From: DASPKO01 sp035628055
Lineage (GTDB): Bacteria > Planctomycetota > Phycisphaerae > Phycisphaerales > UBA1924
Assembly: GCA_035628055.1 (NCBI GenBank)
Contig: DASPKO010000151.1
Coordinates: 1 to 8,261 of the forward strand
Direction: 5' to 3'
DNA: 8,261 nt
A model generated the notes under the pieces. It did no database searches, was not told the DNA's origin, and worked only from the letters and a program-made list of their open reading frames with translations. How positions within the stretch are numbered: position 1 is the first letter of the stretch; the number at the start of each line of letters is the position of its first letter. The position numbers and the translations under genes are program-made. Of the stretch, positions 1-6,270 are shown in pieces.

Positions 1-85
1 CCAGGAAGCTTGGCGGCAGGTAGCCATCGTAGGCCACGTCGGCATAGGCGAAGTCGCTGATGACCATGAAGCCATACTTCCGCGC
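1..85 (-). CDS. Internal fragment of a class I/II PLP aminotransferase (LL-DAP aminotransferase / AlaC-like)
   Basis: Read on the minus strand from base 85 to base 2, 28 codons encode a piece that begins ARKYGFMVISDFAYADV and ends in DGYLPPSFL. This matches the part of fold-type I aminotransferases where the D-x-A-Y motif supplies the Asp that contacts the PLP pyridine nitrogen and a Tyr near the cofactor; AlaC and LL-diaminopimelate aminotransferases carry a DLAYADIVYDG-like version. Codon third positions over bases 2-80 are nearly all G/C on this strand but often A/T when the same bases are read on the plus strand, so the minus strand is the coding one here. The C-terminal part would continue off the left edge. 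The ~200 N-terminal residues are not present: the reading continues past base 85 but loses family resemblance where the membrane gene on the other strand begins. It is a truncated gene or a chimeric contig end. The exact enzyme cannot be assigned from 28 residues. Confidence 0.6.
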
Positions 86-145
86 GCCCTGCTGGCGGCG
101 CTCGGGGCCCTGGCCCTGTTCGGCGTCGCGGGCGTCGCGCTGGCC

Positions 146-712
146 ATGTCCCTCCCCGACCGGAGCGCGCTGGCCCCCTGGGTCGCGATCGGTGGCTTCG
201 GGCTCGGGGTGGTCGCCTGCGTGGCGATCGGCGTGGCCCTCTCCCCCAAGCGGCATGTGACGTTCTATGCCGACGCGACCAAGGGCCGGCCCCTGCTCCG
301 CGTCTACCAGGACCGGCGCTGGCAGTTGCCCGTCGCCACCTACACCATCGCCGACGGCGCGGACCAGCTCCTCGCCATCCTCCGCAAGAACGTCCTGCAC
401 GACCTCGTGCGGCGGAAGTGGCAGGTCATCGGTCCCGACGGCTCCCTGCTCTGCCACGCCCAGGAAGAGGCCTCGATCTTCCGCTGCCTGGCCCGCCGGG
501 TCGCCCGGCAGTACGTGCCGGTGCGGATCAACTTCGTCTTCCTGACGCCCCCGGAGCCCGGGCGCCCCGCGGCGCGACTCGGGGTCTTCAACCGCAAGCT
601 CACCCTGCTGGACCGGTACGTGCTCGACCTCTCCGCCGACCGCGCCGAGCGCCTCGACCGCCGCGTCGCCCTGGCCCTCGGGGTGATGCTCGACTCGGCC
701 GAGCGCCGCTAG
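146..712 (+). CDS. Membrane-anchored LURP1/phospholipid-scramblase-like protein, 5' end uncertain
   Basis: From the ATG at 146 this gives 188 residues. The frame is open back to base 2. The codons from about 83 to 148 encode a hydrophobic helix (LPRALLAALGALALFGVAG) with fully G/C third positions, so the real protein almost certainly starts earlier, but no in-frame ATG, GTG or TTG exists upstream. A second membrane helix spans residues 12-33. The soluble part (about 37-188) has short beta-strand blocks of the LURP-one/scramblase type: a Y-Q-D-R-R-W stretch (54-59), K-W-Q-V-I-G-P-D-G (91-99, the 'residue then dipeptide DG' turn), and a C-terminal F-N-R-K-L-T-L-L-D-R-Y-V-L-D-L block (148-162) followed by a helix at 168-184. 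This family forms a 12-stranded barrel. Whether bacterial members move lipids is not established, so the name describes fold only. It converges on and overlaps the next gene by four bases. It could also be an unrelated beta-rich membrane protein. Confidence 0.6.
   Translation: MSLPDRSALAPWVAIGGFGLGVVACVAIGVALSPKRHVTFYADATKGRPLLRVYQDRRWQLPVATYTIADGADQLLAILRKNVLHDLVRRKWQVIGPDGSLLCHAQEEASIFRCLARRVARQYVPVRINFVFLTPPEPGRPAARLGVFNRKLTLLDRYVLDLSADRAERLDRRVALALGVMLDSAERR
709..712. other. CTAG palindrome shared as stop codon by two convergent genes
   Basis: Bases 710-712 are TAG for the plus-strand scramblase-like gene, and bases 711-709 are TAG for the minus-strand membrane protein. The two coding regions therefore overlap by four bases with no room for a terminator between them. 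Confidence 0.7.
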
Positions 713-963
713 GGGGCCGGCTCGTCCCGGCGCCGCGCCCGGGACCGGAGCCGGTGGGCGACCCCGTACGCCACGCCCCCGACCAGAAGAACCGCGGCGA
801 GGCGCACGCCCGGCCCCAGCGCGGGCCATCCCAGCGCCCACATCGCCAGGGCCACCAGCAGGGCCAGCCCGGCGGTGAGCGCCCCGGCGAGCGCCCCGAT
901 GATCGCGCCCGCCGCGATCGTCACCCACAGGGGCTCAGGATCGTTGCCGCGGGCCCTCTCCAT
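709..963 (-). CDS. Small two-helix membrane protein of unknown function
   Basis: The product is 84 residues. I chose the ATG at 963-961 because an AGAGG ribosome binding site sits five bases upstream; a longer frame from a GTG at 1074 adds only an Arg/Ala-rich, shadow-like leader and would run into the divergent gene. A short polar N-terminus (MERARGNDPEPLW) leads into helix one (residues ~13-39, Ala/Gly/Leu-rich, beginning VTIAAGAIIGALAG) and, after a G-W-P-A-L-G-P-G turn, helix two (~51-64, LAAVLLVGGVAYG). A basic C-terminal tail rich in Arg (RLRSRARRR) follows and, by the positive-inside rule, should lie in the cytoplasm. I recognise no family. It is convergent to the scramblase-like gene and divergent from the YacL-type gene, so neither neighbour is an operon partner. 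The reality of the gene rests on the hydropathy pattern and the ribosome binding site. Confidence 0.65.
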   Translation of the reverse strand: MERARGNDPEPLWVTIAAGAIIGALAGALTAGLALLVALAMWALGWPALGPGVRLAAVLLVGGVAYGVAHRLRSRARRRDEPAP

Positions 964-968
964 CGTCG

Positions 969-973
969 CCTCT
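969..973 (-). promoter_or_regulatory. Ribosome binding site of the small membrane protein
   Basis: Minus-strand AGAGG lies five bases before the ATG at 963. It decides that start over the upstream GTG at 1074. Confidence 0.5.
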
Positions 974-1046
974 GCTGCCTCCCGCCCCGGCGCAACGGGG
1001 CGCGCAGTCTCTCGCTCCCGTCCCCGGGCCTCCTCTACGCTTGCGC

Positions 1047-2396
1047 ATGCCCCCGCCCGAGCAGGCCGCGTCACTGCACCCCTTCGAGGCCGCCCAGCGC
1101 CAGCGCGCCAGCCTGCTGCGGATCGTCCGCATGGGCTTCATCGTGATGGTGGTCACCGTCACGCTGCTGTCCATCATCGAGATCGATCAGAACCAGTTCT
1201 CGCTCATCCCGGTCGGGTGGTGGCTGCCGCTCCTGGCCGCCGCGGGCCTGGTGACGCTGGTGATCATCCTCGACTTCCTGACTCCCAACAAGAAGATCTC
1301 CACGATCTCGGGCATGTTCCTCGGTCTGCTCGCGGGGATGGTCGCGACCTACGCCCTCGGATTCATCATCGACCTCATCGCCAGCACCTACGACATCCAG
1401 GACTCACCCCTGGTGAGCACGGTGAAGGTCCTCCTGGGCATCTCGCTCTGCTATCTCGGCATCACCACCGTCCTGCACACCCAGGACGACTTCCGGCTGG
1501 TGATCCCCTACGTCGAGTTCGCCAAGCAGATCCGCGGGCCCAAGCCCCTGCTCCTGGACTCGTCCGCGCTCATCGACGCCCGCATCGTCGACCTCGCCGG
1601 CACCGGGCTCATCCAGGCGCCCATCATCATCCCCCGCTTCGTCGTCGGCGAGCTCCAGGTCATGGCCGACTCGTCGGACCGGCTCCTGCGCTTCAAGGGG
1701 CGCCGCGGCCTGGACATGATCGCCCGCCTGCAGCGCTCCGGACACCTCGACATCACCCTGGACGACACCCCCGTCCCCGGCAAGGCCGTCGACCAGATGC
1801 TCGTCGAGCTCTCCCGCCTGCTCCCGGGCACGATCGTCACCACCGACACGGGCCTGGCCCGGGTGGCCCAGATCCAGGGCGTGCACATCCTCAACATCAA
1901 CGATGTCGCCGCCGCGCTCCGCCCCGCGCTGGTGCCGGGCGAGGAGGTCCGCGTTCGCCTGGTCAAGCGCGGTGAGCAGCCGGGCCAAGGCGTCGGGTAT
2001 CTCCCCGACGGCACCATGATCGTGGTCGAGGGCGGGGCCGAGCACGTCGGGCTCGAGGTGCAGGCCGAGGTCGTCAGCTCGTTGCAGACGTCGGCCGGGC
2101 GGCTGCTGTTCGCCAGGCCCGCGGGCGAGGCGGCAACCCAGCAGGCCCAGCCCCAGCCGCCGGCCTCCCCCACCCCCGCCATGCCGGCCGGCACGCCGAC
2201 GCGACCGCCCGAGCCCCCCGCCGAGGGGCTCGGCACGGGTCCGGCGGCCTCGCCCCCGGCCGCCGGCGCGGCGCACCCGCCAGAGGCCGAGGCCGATCCG
2301 TCCCTCCCGCAGCCGCGCGCGCACAACTCTCCCCGCGCAAGCCCGAGGCCGACCCGCCTGGGACCGGGCTCGGCGCGGAATCCGCGCCGGCTGTAG
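1047..2396 (+). CDS. YacL-family membrane PIN-TRAM domain protein
   Basis: The product is 449 residues from the ATG at 1047; an in-frame TTG two codons earlier is less likely, and neither has a clear ribosome binding site. The layout is that of Bacillus YacL: four membrane helices (~28-46, 58-78, 89-112, 126-144), then a cytoplasmic PIN nuclease-like domain (~167-292) and a TRAM RNA-binding domain (~296-358). PIN acidic residues are visible as D171 in LLLDSSALID, E202 in VVGELQ, D249 in AVDQML and D267 in TTDTG, so the metal site looks intact. The TRAM part shows EEVRVRLVKRGEQPGQGVGYLP-type strands with G-Y-L-P-D-G-T-M-I-V-V-E. A membrane-tethered ribonuclease role is inferred; the family is poorly characterised. 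Unlike compact relatives, it carries a ~90-residue Pro/Ala-rich tail after the TRAM domain, probably disordered. It lies 91 bases before ispE on the same strand; in Bacillus, yacL precedes ispD and ispF. Confidence 0.9.
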   Translation: MPPPEQAASLHPFEAAQRQRASLLRIVRMGFIVMVVTVTLLSIIEIDQNQFSLIPVGWWLPLLAAAGLVTLVIILDFLTPNKKISTISGMFLGLLAGMVATYALGFIIDLIASTYDIQDSPLVSTVKVLLGISLCYLGITTVLHTQDDFRLVIPYVEFAKQIRGPKPLLLDSSALIDARIVDLAGTGLIQAPIIIPRFVVGELQVMADSSDRLLRFKGRRGLDMIARLQRSGHLDITLDDTPVPGKAVDQMLVELSRLLPGTIVTTDTGLARVAQIQGVHILNINDVAAALRPALVPGEEVRVRLVKRGEQPGQGVGYLPDGTMIVVEGGAEHVGLEVQAEVVSSLQTSAGRLLFARPAGEAATQQAQPQPPASPTPAMPAGTPTRPPEPPAEGLGTGPAASPPAAGAAHPPEAEADPSLPQPRAHNSPRASPRPTRLGPGSARNPRRL

Positions 2397-2487
2397 CGCC
2401 CCGCGCCGGGCGCCACGCCACCGCGCGCCGCTTCCTGCCTAGGTCGCGCCCCACGTCGCCGCACCCCGTCAGAGGCTTCACCACCCC

Positions 2488-3468
2488 GTGCCCCGCTTCC
2501 TTCCCGCCTACGCGAAGCTGAATCTCGCGCTCTCTGTCGGACCGCCCGGTCCACCCGCGGGGCCCGGGCTGCACCCGATCGCGAGCTGGTTCGCGGGCAT
2601 CGACCTTGCCGACGATCTCGAGGTCGTGCGGATTCCCGCCGGTCCGAGCCGGTACCACCGCACAACGGCGCCCGATGCGCCGAGCACCTTCGCCATCAAC
2701 TGGCCTCCCGAGCGCGACCTGTCCGTGCGGGCCCACCGGCTGCTCGAGGCCCACGCCGGCCGCGAGCTCCCCGTCACGCTCACGCTCCGCAAGCGCATCC
2801 CGCCCGGCTCGGGCCTGGGAGGCGGGAGCAGCAACGCGGCCCTCACGCTCCGTGCCGTGAACCACCTCTTCGCGCTGGGCCATACGCCCGAAAGCCTCCG
2901 CGGTCTGGCCGGCGAGCTGGGGAGCGACGTGGCGTTCTTCCTCGACGATGCGCCATCTGCCGATAGCGCTCGCCGGGCAGACGCCGCGCGGTTGGCCGGC
3001 CCGCCCCGCCCCGCCCTGATCCTGGGCGACCCGGCAACGCCACGGCGCCTCCCGAGCCTGCACGCGCCTGTGGTCCTGGTGCTCCCTCCATTTGCCTGCT
3101 CCACCGCGGACGTCTACCGCGCCTGGGACGCCCTGGGGCCCCGCACGCTCGACGCCGCCCGCGTCGAGTTCCTCGTCGAGCGCGCGCGTGGTGACGCGGG
3201 CATTCCCGCGCGGGACCTGTTCAACGACCTCGAGCCGGCGGCCTGCGCGGTCGAGCCGCGCCTCGCCCAGTTGCTCACGGCCCTCCGCAGCGCCCGCGCG
3301 GGCCCCGTGCATATGAGCGGGAGCGGGAGCGCCCTGTTCTGCCTCCCGGTACCTCCGCCGGGAGACAATCCGGACGGCCCAGTCGGCGCGCCTCTGCAAA
3401 CGCTGCGCCGGGCGGCGGATCACGCCGGGTTCGCCGACACGGTGATCATCGCGACACGGCTGCTCTAG
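2488..3468 (+). CDS. ispE: 4-diphosphocytidyl-2-C-methyl-D-erythritol kinase
   Basis: The product is 326 residues from a GTG start, giving MPRFLPAYAKLNLAL, the usual IspE opening with the substrate-binding Lys (K10). IspE is a GHMP-family cytosolic kinase that phosphorylates CDP-methylerythritol with ATP in the MEP route to isoprenoids. Motifs seen are H-P-I-A-S-W-F (29-35), the ATP-binding loop PPGSGLGGGSSNAA (105-118), the catalytic Asp in GSDVAFF (D147), LPP-x4-S-T-A-D-V-Y (199-209) and the C-terminal glycine loop MSGSGSALF (276-284). Length is slightly above the usual ~280-300. Odd points are that the segment after GSDVAFF (152-192) is long and Ala/Arg/Pro-rich and lacks the usual GG-x-A...G-x-G-E pattern, and that a Pro/Gly loop (287-301) follows the glycine loop. 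The nearest ribosome-binding-like AGAGG is 12 bases upstream, which is far. The gene may share a transcript with the YacL-type gene. Confidence 0.93.
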   Translation: MPRFLPAYAKLNLALSVGPPGPPAGPGLHPIASWFAGIDLADDLEVVRIPAGPSRYHRTTAPDAPSTFAINWPPERDLSVRAHRLLEAHAGRELPVTLTLRKRIPPGSGLGGGSSNAALTLRAVNHLFALGHTPESLRGLAGELGSDVAFFLDDAPSADSARRADAARLAGPPRPALILGDPATPRRLPSLHAPVVLVLPPFACSTADVYRAWDALGPRTLDAARVEFLVERARGDAGIPARDLFNDLEPAACAVEPRLAQLLTALRSARAGPVHMSGSGSALFCLPVPPPGDNPDGPVGAPLQTLRRAADHAGFADTVIIATRLL

Positions 3469-3562
3469 CCCGCGGCACCGGATCGGCAGAACGGCTTCGG
3501 CGCTCGGACCGCTTGCGGGAAACTCGCTCGTGGCCCTGCCCGCCGGTGGGCCGTCAATGCGG

Positions 3563-3982
3563 CTAGAACCTGCGCGGCACGGCCCCGGCGTTGATCTCCT
3601 TCTCCGCCTCGTGGTGCTCGACGGCCCGGCTCGTGTCCGCCAGCAGCCGCGGCAGACCACCCACCAGCGCAAAGGCCAGCAGCAGGAAGCTGACCACCAG
3701 GGCCCCCGGCAACCGCCCGAAGTACGCCCCGGCCGCGATCACCCCGGCCGCGCCCACCACCGCGATCACGACGAACAGGACCGCGAAGGGCCGCGAGGAC
3801 GACCGCGTGGGCGGTAGTCCTTCCGGGGACATCAGCTTCATGTCCTGGCGCACCAGCTCCTCGTGGTGCGCGCCGGCGCTCACCCCGGATCCCGCGCCCG
3901 TCCCGTCACCCATCCCGCCGCGGATCGCCGGCCCGGAAGCAGACGCCCCGGTCCCGGCCCGCTCCATGCGTGGGTCGTTCAT
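3563..3982 (-). CDS. Small two-helix membrane protein with Gly/Ala-rich N-terminus, unknown function
   Basis: The product is 139 residues from an ATG with a good AGGGAG ribosome binding site six bases upstream. Residues 1-38 are Gly/Ala/Ser-rich and probably disordered. A polar stretch with H-H-E-E-L-V-R-Q-D-M (39-48) follows, and then two membrane helices: ~65-87 (PFAVLFVVIAVVGAAGVIAA) and ~92-113 (PGALVVSFLLLAFALVGGL). The C-terminal tail (114-139) is charged, with HHEAEKE. Both ends should therefore lie on the same side of the membrane. I recognise no family. It is convergent with ispE, with 94 bases between their ends, and divergent from the PhnP-like gene, so it appears to be a single-gene unit. 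In overall form it resembles the 84-residue protein at 709-963, but the sequences do not look related. Confidence 0.75.
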   Translation of the reverse strand: MNDPRMERAGTGASASGPAIRGGMGDGTGAGSGVSAGAHHEELVRQDMKLMSPEGLPPTRSSSRPFAVLFVVIAVVGAAGVIAAGAYFGRLPGALVVSFLLLAFALVGGLPRLLADTSRAVEHHEAEKEINAGAVPRRF

Positions 3983-3988
3983 GCGAAT

Positions 3989-3994
3989 CTCCCT
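3989..3994 (-). promoter_or_regulatory. Ribosome binding site of the 139-residue membrane protein
   Basis: Minus-strand AGGGAG lies six bases before the ATG at 3982. It is one of only two strong Shine-Dalgarno sequences in the window and supports this start over the internal methionines. Confidence 0.6.
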
Positions 3995-4099
3995 GTCGTC
4001 CGCGAAGGCCCCGTGGCCTCCCCGGAACGCGCCGCCCCTGGAACCTTACCTCTCCCCCGCCCGGGCGGTCGATTGGCAACCGGGCCTAAGTTCCCTCCC

Positions 4100-4138
4100 G
4101 GAGCCTCCGCATAGGGTGCGGTGAGGAGGGGCGGCTCC
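4100..4138 (+). promoter_or_regulatory. Possible two-part stem-loop in the leader of the PhnP-like gene
   Basis: Outer arms GGAGCC (4100-4105) and GGCTCC (4133-4138) enclose an inner stem CCGCA (4107-4111) / TGCGG (4117-4121) with the loop TAGGG. It lies 73 bases before the ATG at 4211 within a 228-base divergent spacer (3983-4210) that is otherwise without a recognisable feature. In such GC-rich DNA, short stems arise by chance, so this is only a candidate. Confidence 0.25.
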
Positions 4139-4210
4139 CCTGCCGGCCGGGTCGGACCACCCCGGTTCGACCGCCCCGTCGCTTTCGTCCGTCCGGGCGC
4201 TCCGCTGGCC

Positions 4211-5074
4211 ATGCGATTTCGCTTTCTCGGCACCGGTACCAGCGCGGGCATCCCTGCCATTGCCTGCGACTGCGCGGTGTGCGCGTCGGTCGATCCGCGC
4301 GACCAGCGCCTCCGGGCCGGGGCAAGCCTCGAGTTCCGGGACGCCGGCGGGCGCGAGCGCGTCCTGCTCATCGACGCCACGCCCGACCTCCGCGCCCAGG
4401 CCCTGGCGGCCCGGCTGGCGCGCTGCGACGCGGTGCTCTTCACCCACAACCACGTGGATCACACCTTCGGCGTCGACGAGCTCCGACGCTTCAACCTCGC
4501 GCAGGGCGGCCCGGTCGAGGTCTACGCCGAGGCGCGCGTCATGGACCACCTCCGCCGCGTCTACCAGCACATCTTCCAGGCCGGCGCCAACGTGAACCCG
4601 TCCTTCGTGGCCTCGCTCCTCCCGCGCGAGATCGAGCCCGGCAGGGCGCTCGAGCTCTTCTCCGTGCGCGTGGTTCCCATCCGCCTCCTCCACGGGCGCC
4701 TCCCGATCCTCGGCTTCCGCGTCGAGGCCGCCCCGGCCCTCGAGCGGGCCGCGGGCCTCGACCCCGGGACGTCCCCCTTCCCGCTCGCGTACTGCACCGA
4801 CGTCTCGGGCATCCCGCCCGAGTCCTGGCGCCAGCTCGCCGGGCTCTCTACGCTCGTGCTCGACGCGCTCCGCCACCGCGCCCATCCGACCCACTTCACG
4901 CTCGGCCAGGCCGTCGCCATCGCGCACGAGGCCGGCGCTCGCGCCACCTACTTCACGCACATGGCGCACGACCTCGGGCACGCCCAGACCCAGGCCACGC
5001 TCCCCCCGGGAATGTACCTCGCCTACGACGGCCTGGTGCTCCAGGCCGCGCCCCGCGGCCCCGCCGGCCCGTGA
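4211..5074 (+). CDS. PhnP-like metallo-beta-lactamase-fold phosphodiesterase
   Basis: The product is 287 residues from the ATG at 4211, where family similarity begins (MRFRFLGTGTSAGIP). An upstream in-frame GTG at 4121 adds 30 unsupported residues. Active-site ligands of the metallo-beta-lactamase fold are complete: THNHVDH (78-84; H79, H81, D83, H84), H161, D197 in CTDVSG and H250 in FTHMAHD. Cys 19, 21 and 24 (C-D-C-A-V-C) with DPRD-x-R-L-R just after are typical of the PhnP group; E. coli PhnP binds a structural zinc through three such cysteines and a His, and H225 here could be the fourth ligand. PhnP hydrolyses 5-phosphoribosyl 1,2-cyclic phosphate in phosphonate breakdown. No other phn gene is nearby, so the substrate here may differ; stand-alone relatives are common. 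It is a cytosolic enzyme with no signal peptide. It converges on the glycosyltransferase gene 21 bases away. Confidence 0.88.
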   Translation: MRFRFLGTGTSAGIPAIACDCAVCASVDPRDQRLRAGASLEFRDAGGRERVLLIDATPDLRAQALAARLARCDAVLFTHNHVDHTFGVDELRRFNLAQGGPVEVYAEARVMDHLRRVYQHIFQAGANVNPSFVASLLPREIEPGRALELFSVRVVPIRLLHGRLPILGFRVEAAPALERAAGLDPGTSPFPLAYCTDVSGIPPESWRQLAGLSTLVLDALRHRAHPTHFTLGQAVAIAHEAGARATYFTHMAHDLGHAQTQATLPPGMYLAYDGLVLQAAPRGPAGP

Positions 5075-5080
5075 TCTCCC

Positions 5081-5097
5081 AGGGCCTTTGGCTCCCT
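5081..5097. terminator. Weak bidirectional terminator-like hairpin between convergent genes
   Basis: AGGG-CC (5081-5086), loop TTT and GG-CT-CCCT (5090-5097) can form a six-pair stem with a two-base bulge. It fills the 21-base gap between the convergent PhnP-like and glycosyltransferase genes and reaches into the latter's stop codon. There is no U-tract, so intrinsic termination is doubtful. Confidence 0.25.
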
Positions 5098-6247
5098 AAG
5101 CGGCCGCCCGCACCGCGGCTCCCGCGCGCGCCGCGCCGGTCAGATCCGACCACGGGCTCAGCAGGCGCCCGGCCCCTTCCCCCGCCACCGCGAGCTCCGC
5201 CCAGGCGTCCAGGAGCGGTCCCGGCGACATCGTCCCCAGCACGCGCACCTCGGCCCGGTCCGGGCTCGTCAGGCGAACTCCCAGCTCACGCAGGGCCTCG
5301 CGGATCACGTGCGCGTTCTTCCCCGCCCCCACGATCGCGGCGCTCCGGTAGATCCCGCGGCGGTACTCCCCCTGGAGCGACTCCCGCGCCGCCGCCAGGC
5401 CCGTGAAGCGGTCGAAGAGCGCCCGGGGCATCGGCCGCCGGCACTGCCCCCCCAGCGTGCGCACGAGCTCGGCGAGCCCGGCCCCGTACCCCCGCATGGC
5501 CCCCTCGCGGCGGGCGATCCGCGCGTACCGGGTGATGACCCGCCCCACCTCGCGACGCCGGCACTCCGCCGGTGCGTACCGCCCCATCACCCACCCGTTG
5601 TTGCGCACGAGCCGGGCGAGGATCAGCCCCATGTCGCGCCCCACCGCCACCTTGTGGTGCGCCACCGCGAAGCGCCGGTCCAGCCGCACCCGCCACCCCC
5701 CCAGCAGCAGCCGCGCCGCCAGGTCGTATTCCTCGGCGTAGTACCCGAACTGCGGGTCGTACCCACCCCAGGGCCCCGCCACGTCATCCCACGCCGCACG
5801 CCGAACCGCCACCCCGCACCCGATGAAGACCTCGGGCAGCCCGCCCGCCTCGTGCCCGCGCCGCGTCGCGTGCCCCGCCACATCCCCTTCCCCGGCGAGC
5901 CAGATCTCCGCGGCCACGGCGCCCACGCTCTGATCGGCCTCGCCCACCGCCGCGAGATGTCCCGTCCCCAACGGGTGCGAATCGTCATCGAGCATGACGA
6001 TCCACTCCGACGCCCGGTCCGCCGCCGCCACCCCATGGTTCCGCCCCGCCGCGCCCTGGTTCGTGCCGAGGCGGACCACCCGCGCCGGGATGCCGTTGAC
6101 GAGGCGCGCGGGGGCCCGGGCCGGCACGGCCGAGGCGTTGTCCACCACGATCAGCTCGCCCGCGTGCGGCGGGAGGGCGGCCAGAGCGGCGAGCGTGCGG
6201 TCCAGCACCGCCTGACGGTCGCGCGTCGGGAGCACGTACGAGATCAT
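5096..6247 (-). CDS. Family 2 glycosyltransferase with extra C-terminal module
   Basis: The product is 383 residues from the ATG at 6247, which gives the classic GT2 opening MISYVLPTRDRQAVLDRTL. A much longer open frame upstream only shadows the neighbouring gene. GT-A fold motifs are VVDNAS (34-39), N-Q-G-A-A-G-R-N-H-G (63-72), the metal-binding M-L-D-D-D-S (85-90, the DxD region), G-C-G-V-A-V-R-R (143-150) and the acceptor-side F-G-Y-Y-A-E-E-Y-D-L-A-A-R (167-179), which carries the probable catalytic acids. Such enzymes transfer sugars from nucleotide donors to glycans or lipid-linked acceptors. No membrane helix is evident. Residues ~298-383 form an additional segment opening with AAIVGAGKNAHVIREAL, a Gly-rich beta-alpha start like a Rossmann nucleotide-binding fold. 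The gene lies 23 bases behind the HldE-like gene on the same strand, so the two are probably one operon for making and transferring an activated sugar. Donor and acceptor cannot be told. Confidence 0.88.
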   Translation of the reverse strand: MISYVLPTRDRQAVLDRTLAALAALPPHAGELIVVDNASAVPARAPARLVNGIPARVVRLGTNQGAAGRNHGVAAADRASEWIVMLDDDSHPLGTGHLAAVGEADQSVGAVAAEIWLAGEGDVAGHATRRGHEAGGLPEVFIGCGVAVRRAAWDDVAGPWGGYDPQFGYYAEEYDLAARLLLGGWRVRLDRRFAVAHHKVAVGRDMGLILARLVRNNGWVMGRYAPAECRRREVGRVITRYARIARREGAMRGYGAGLAELVRTLGGQCRRPMPRALFDRFTGLAAARESLQGEYRRGIYRSAAIVGAGKNAHVIREALRELGVRLTSPDRAEVRVLGTMSPGPLLDAWAELAVAGEGAGRLLSPWSDLTGAARAGAAVRAAA

Positions 6248-6253
6248 GGGTCG

Positions 6254-6258
6254 CTCCT
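6254..6258 (-). promoter_or_regulatory. Ribosome binding site of the glycosyltransferase
   Basis: Minus-strand AGGAG, six bases before the ATG at 6247 and within the 23-base gap after the upstream gene's stop. It fixes the start at 6247 and indicates separate translation of a co-transcribed gene. Confidence 0.6.
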
Positions 6259-6270
6259 GCTCGCCGGGGT

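Noticed and set aside
875..1975. 366-codon plus-strand frame
   Set aside because: Pro/Arg/His-rich shadow of the YacL-type gene in another frame.
3532..3552. GGCCC/GGGCC hairpin between ispE and the convergent membrane gene as a terminator
   Set aside because: Only five pairs with an 11-base loop and no U-tract; expected by chance at this composition.
2074..3672. Long minus-strand open frame (532 codons) opposite the YacL tail and ispE
   Set aside because: Arg/Gly-rich shadow of GC-rich coding sequence; the plus strand carries recognisable IspE and PIN-TRAM motifs.
4121..4210. 30-residue N-terminal extension of the PhnP-like protein from GTG
   Set aside because: Similarity begins exactly at MRFRFLGTGTS, and the extension is low-complexity Arg/Pro sequence.
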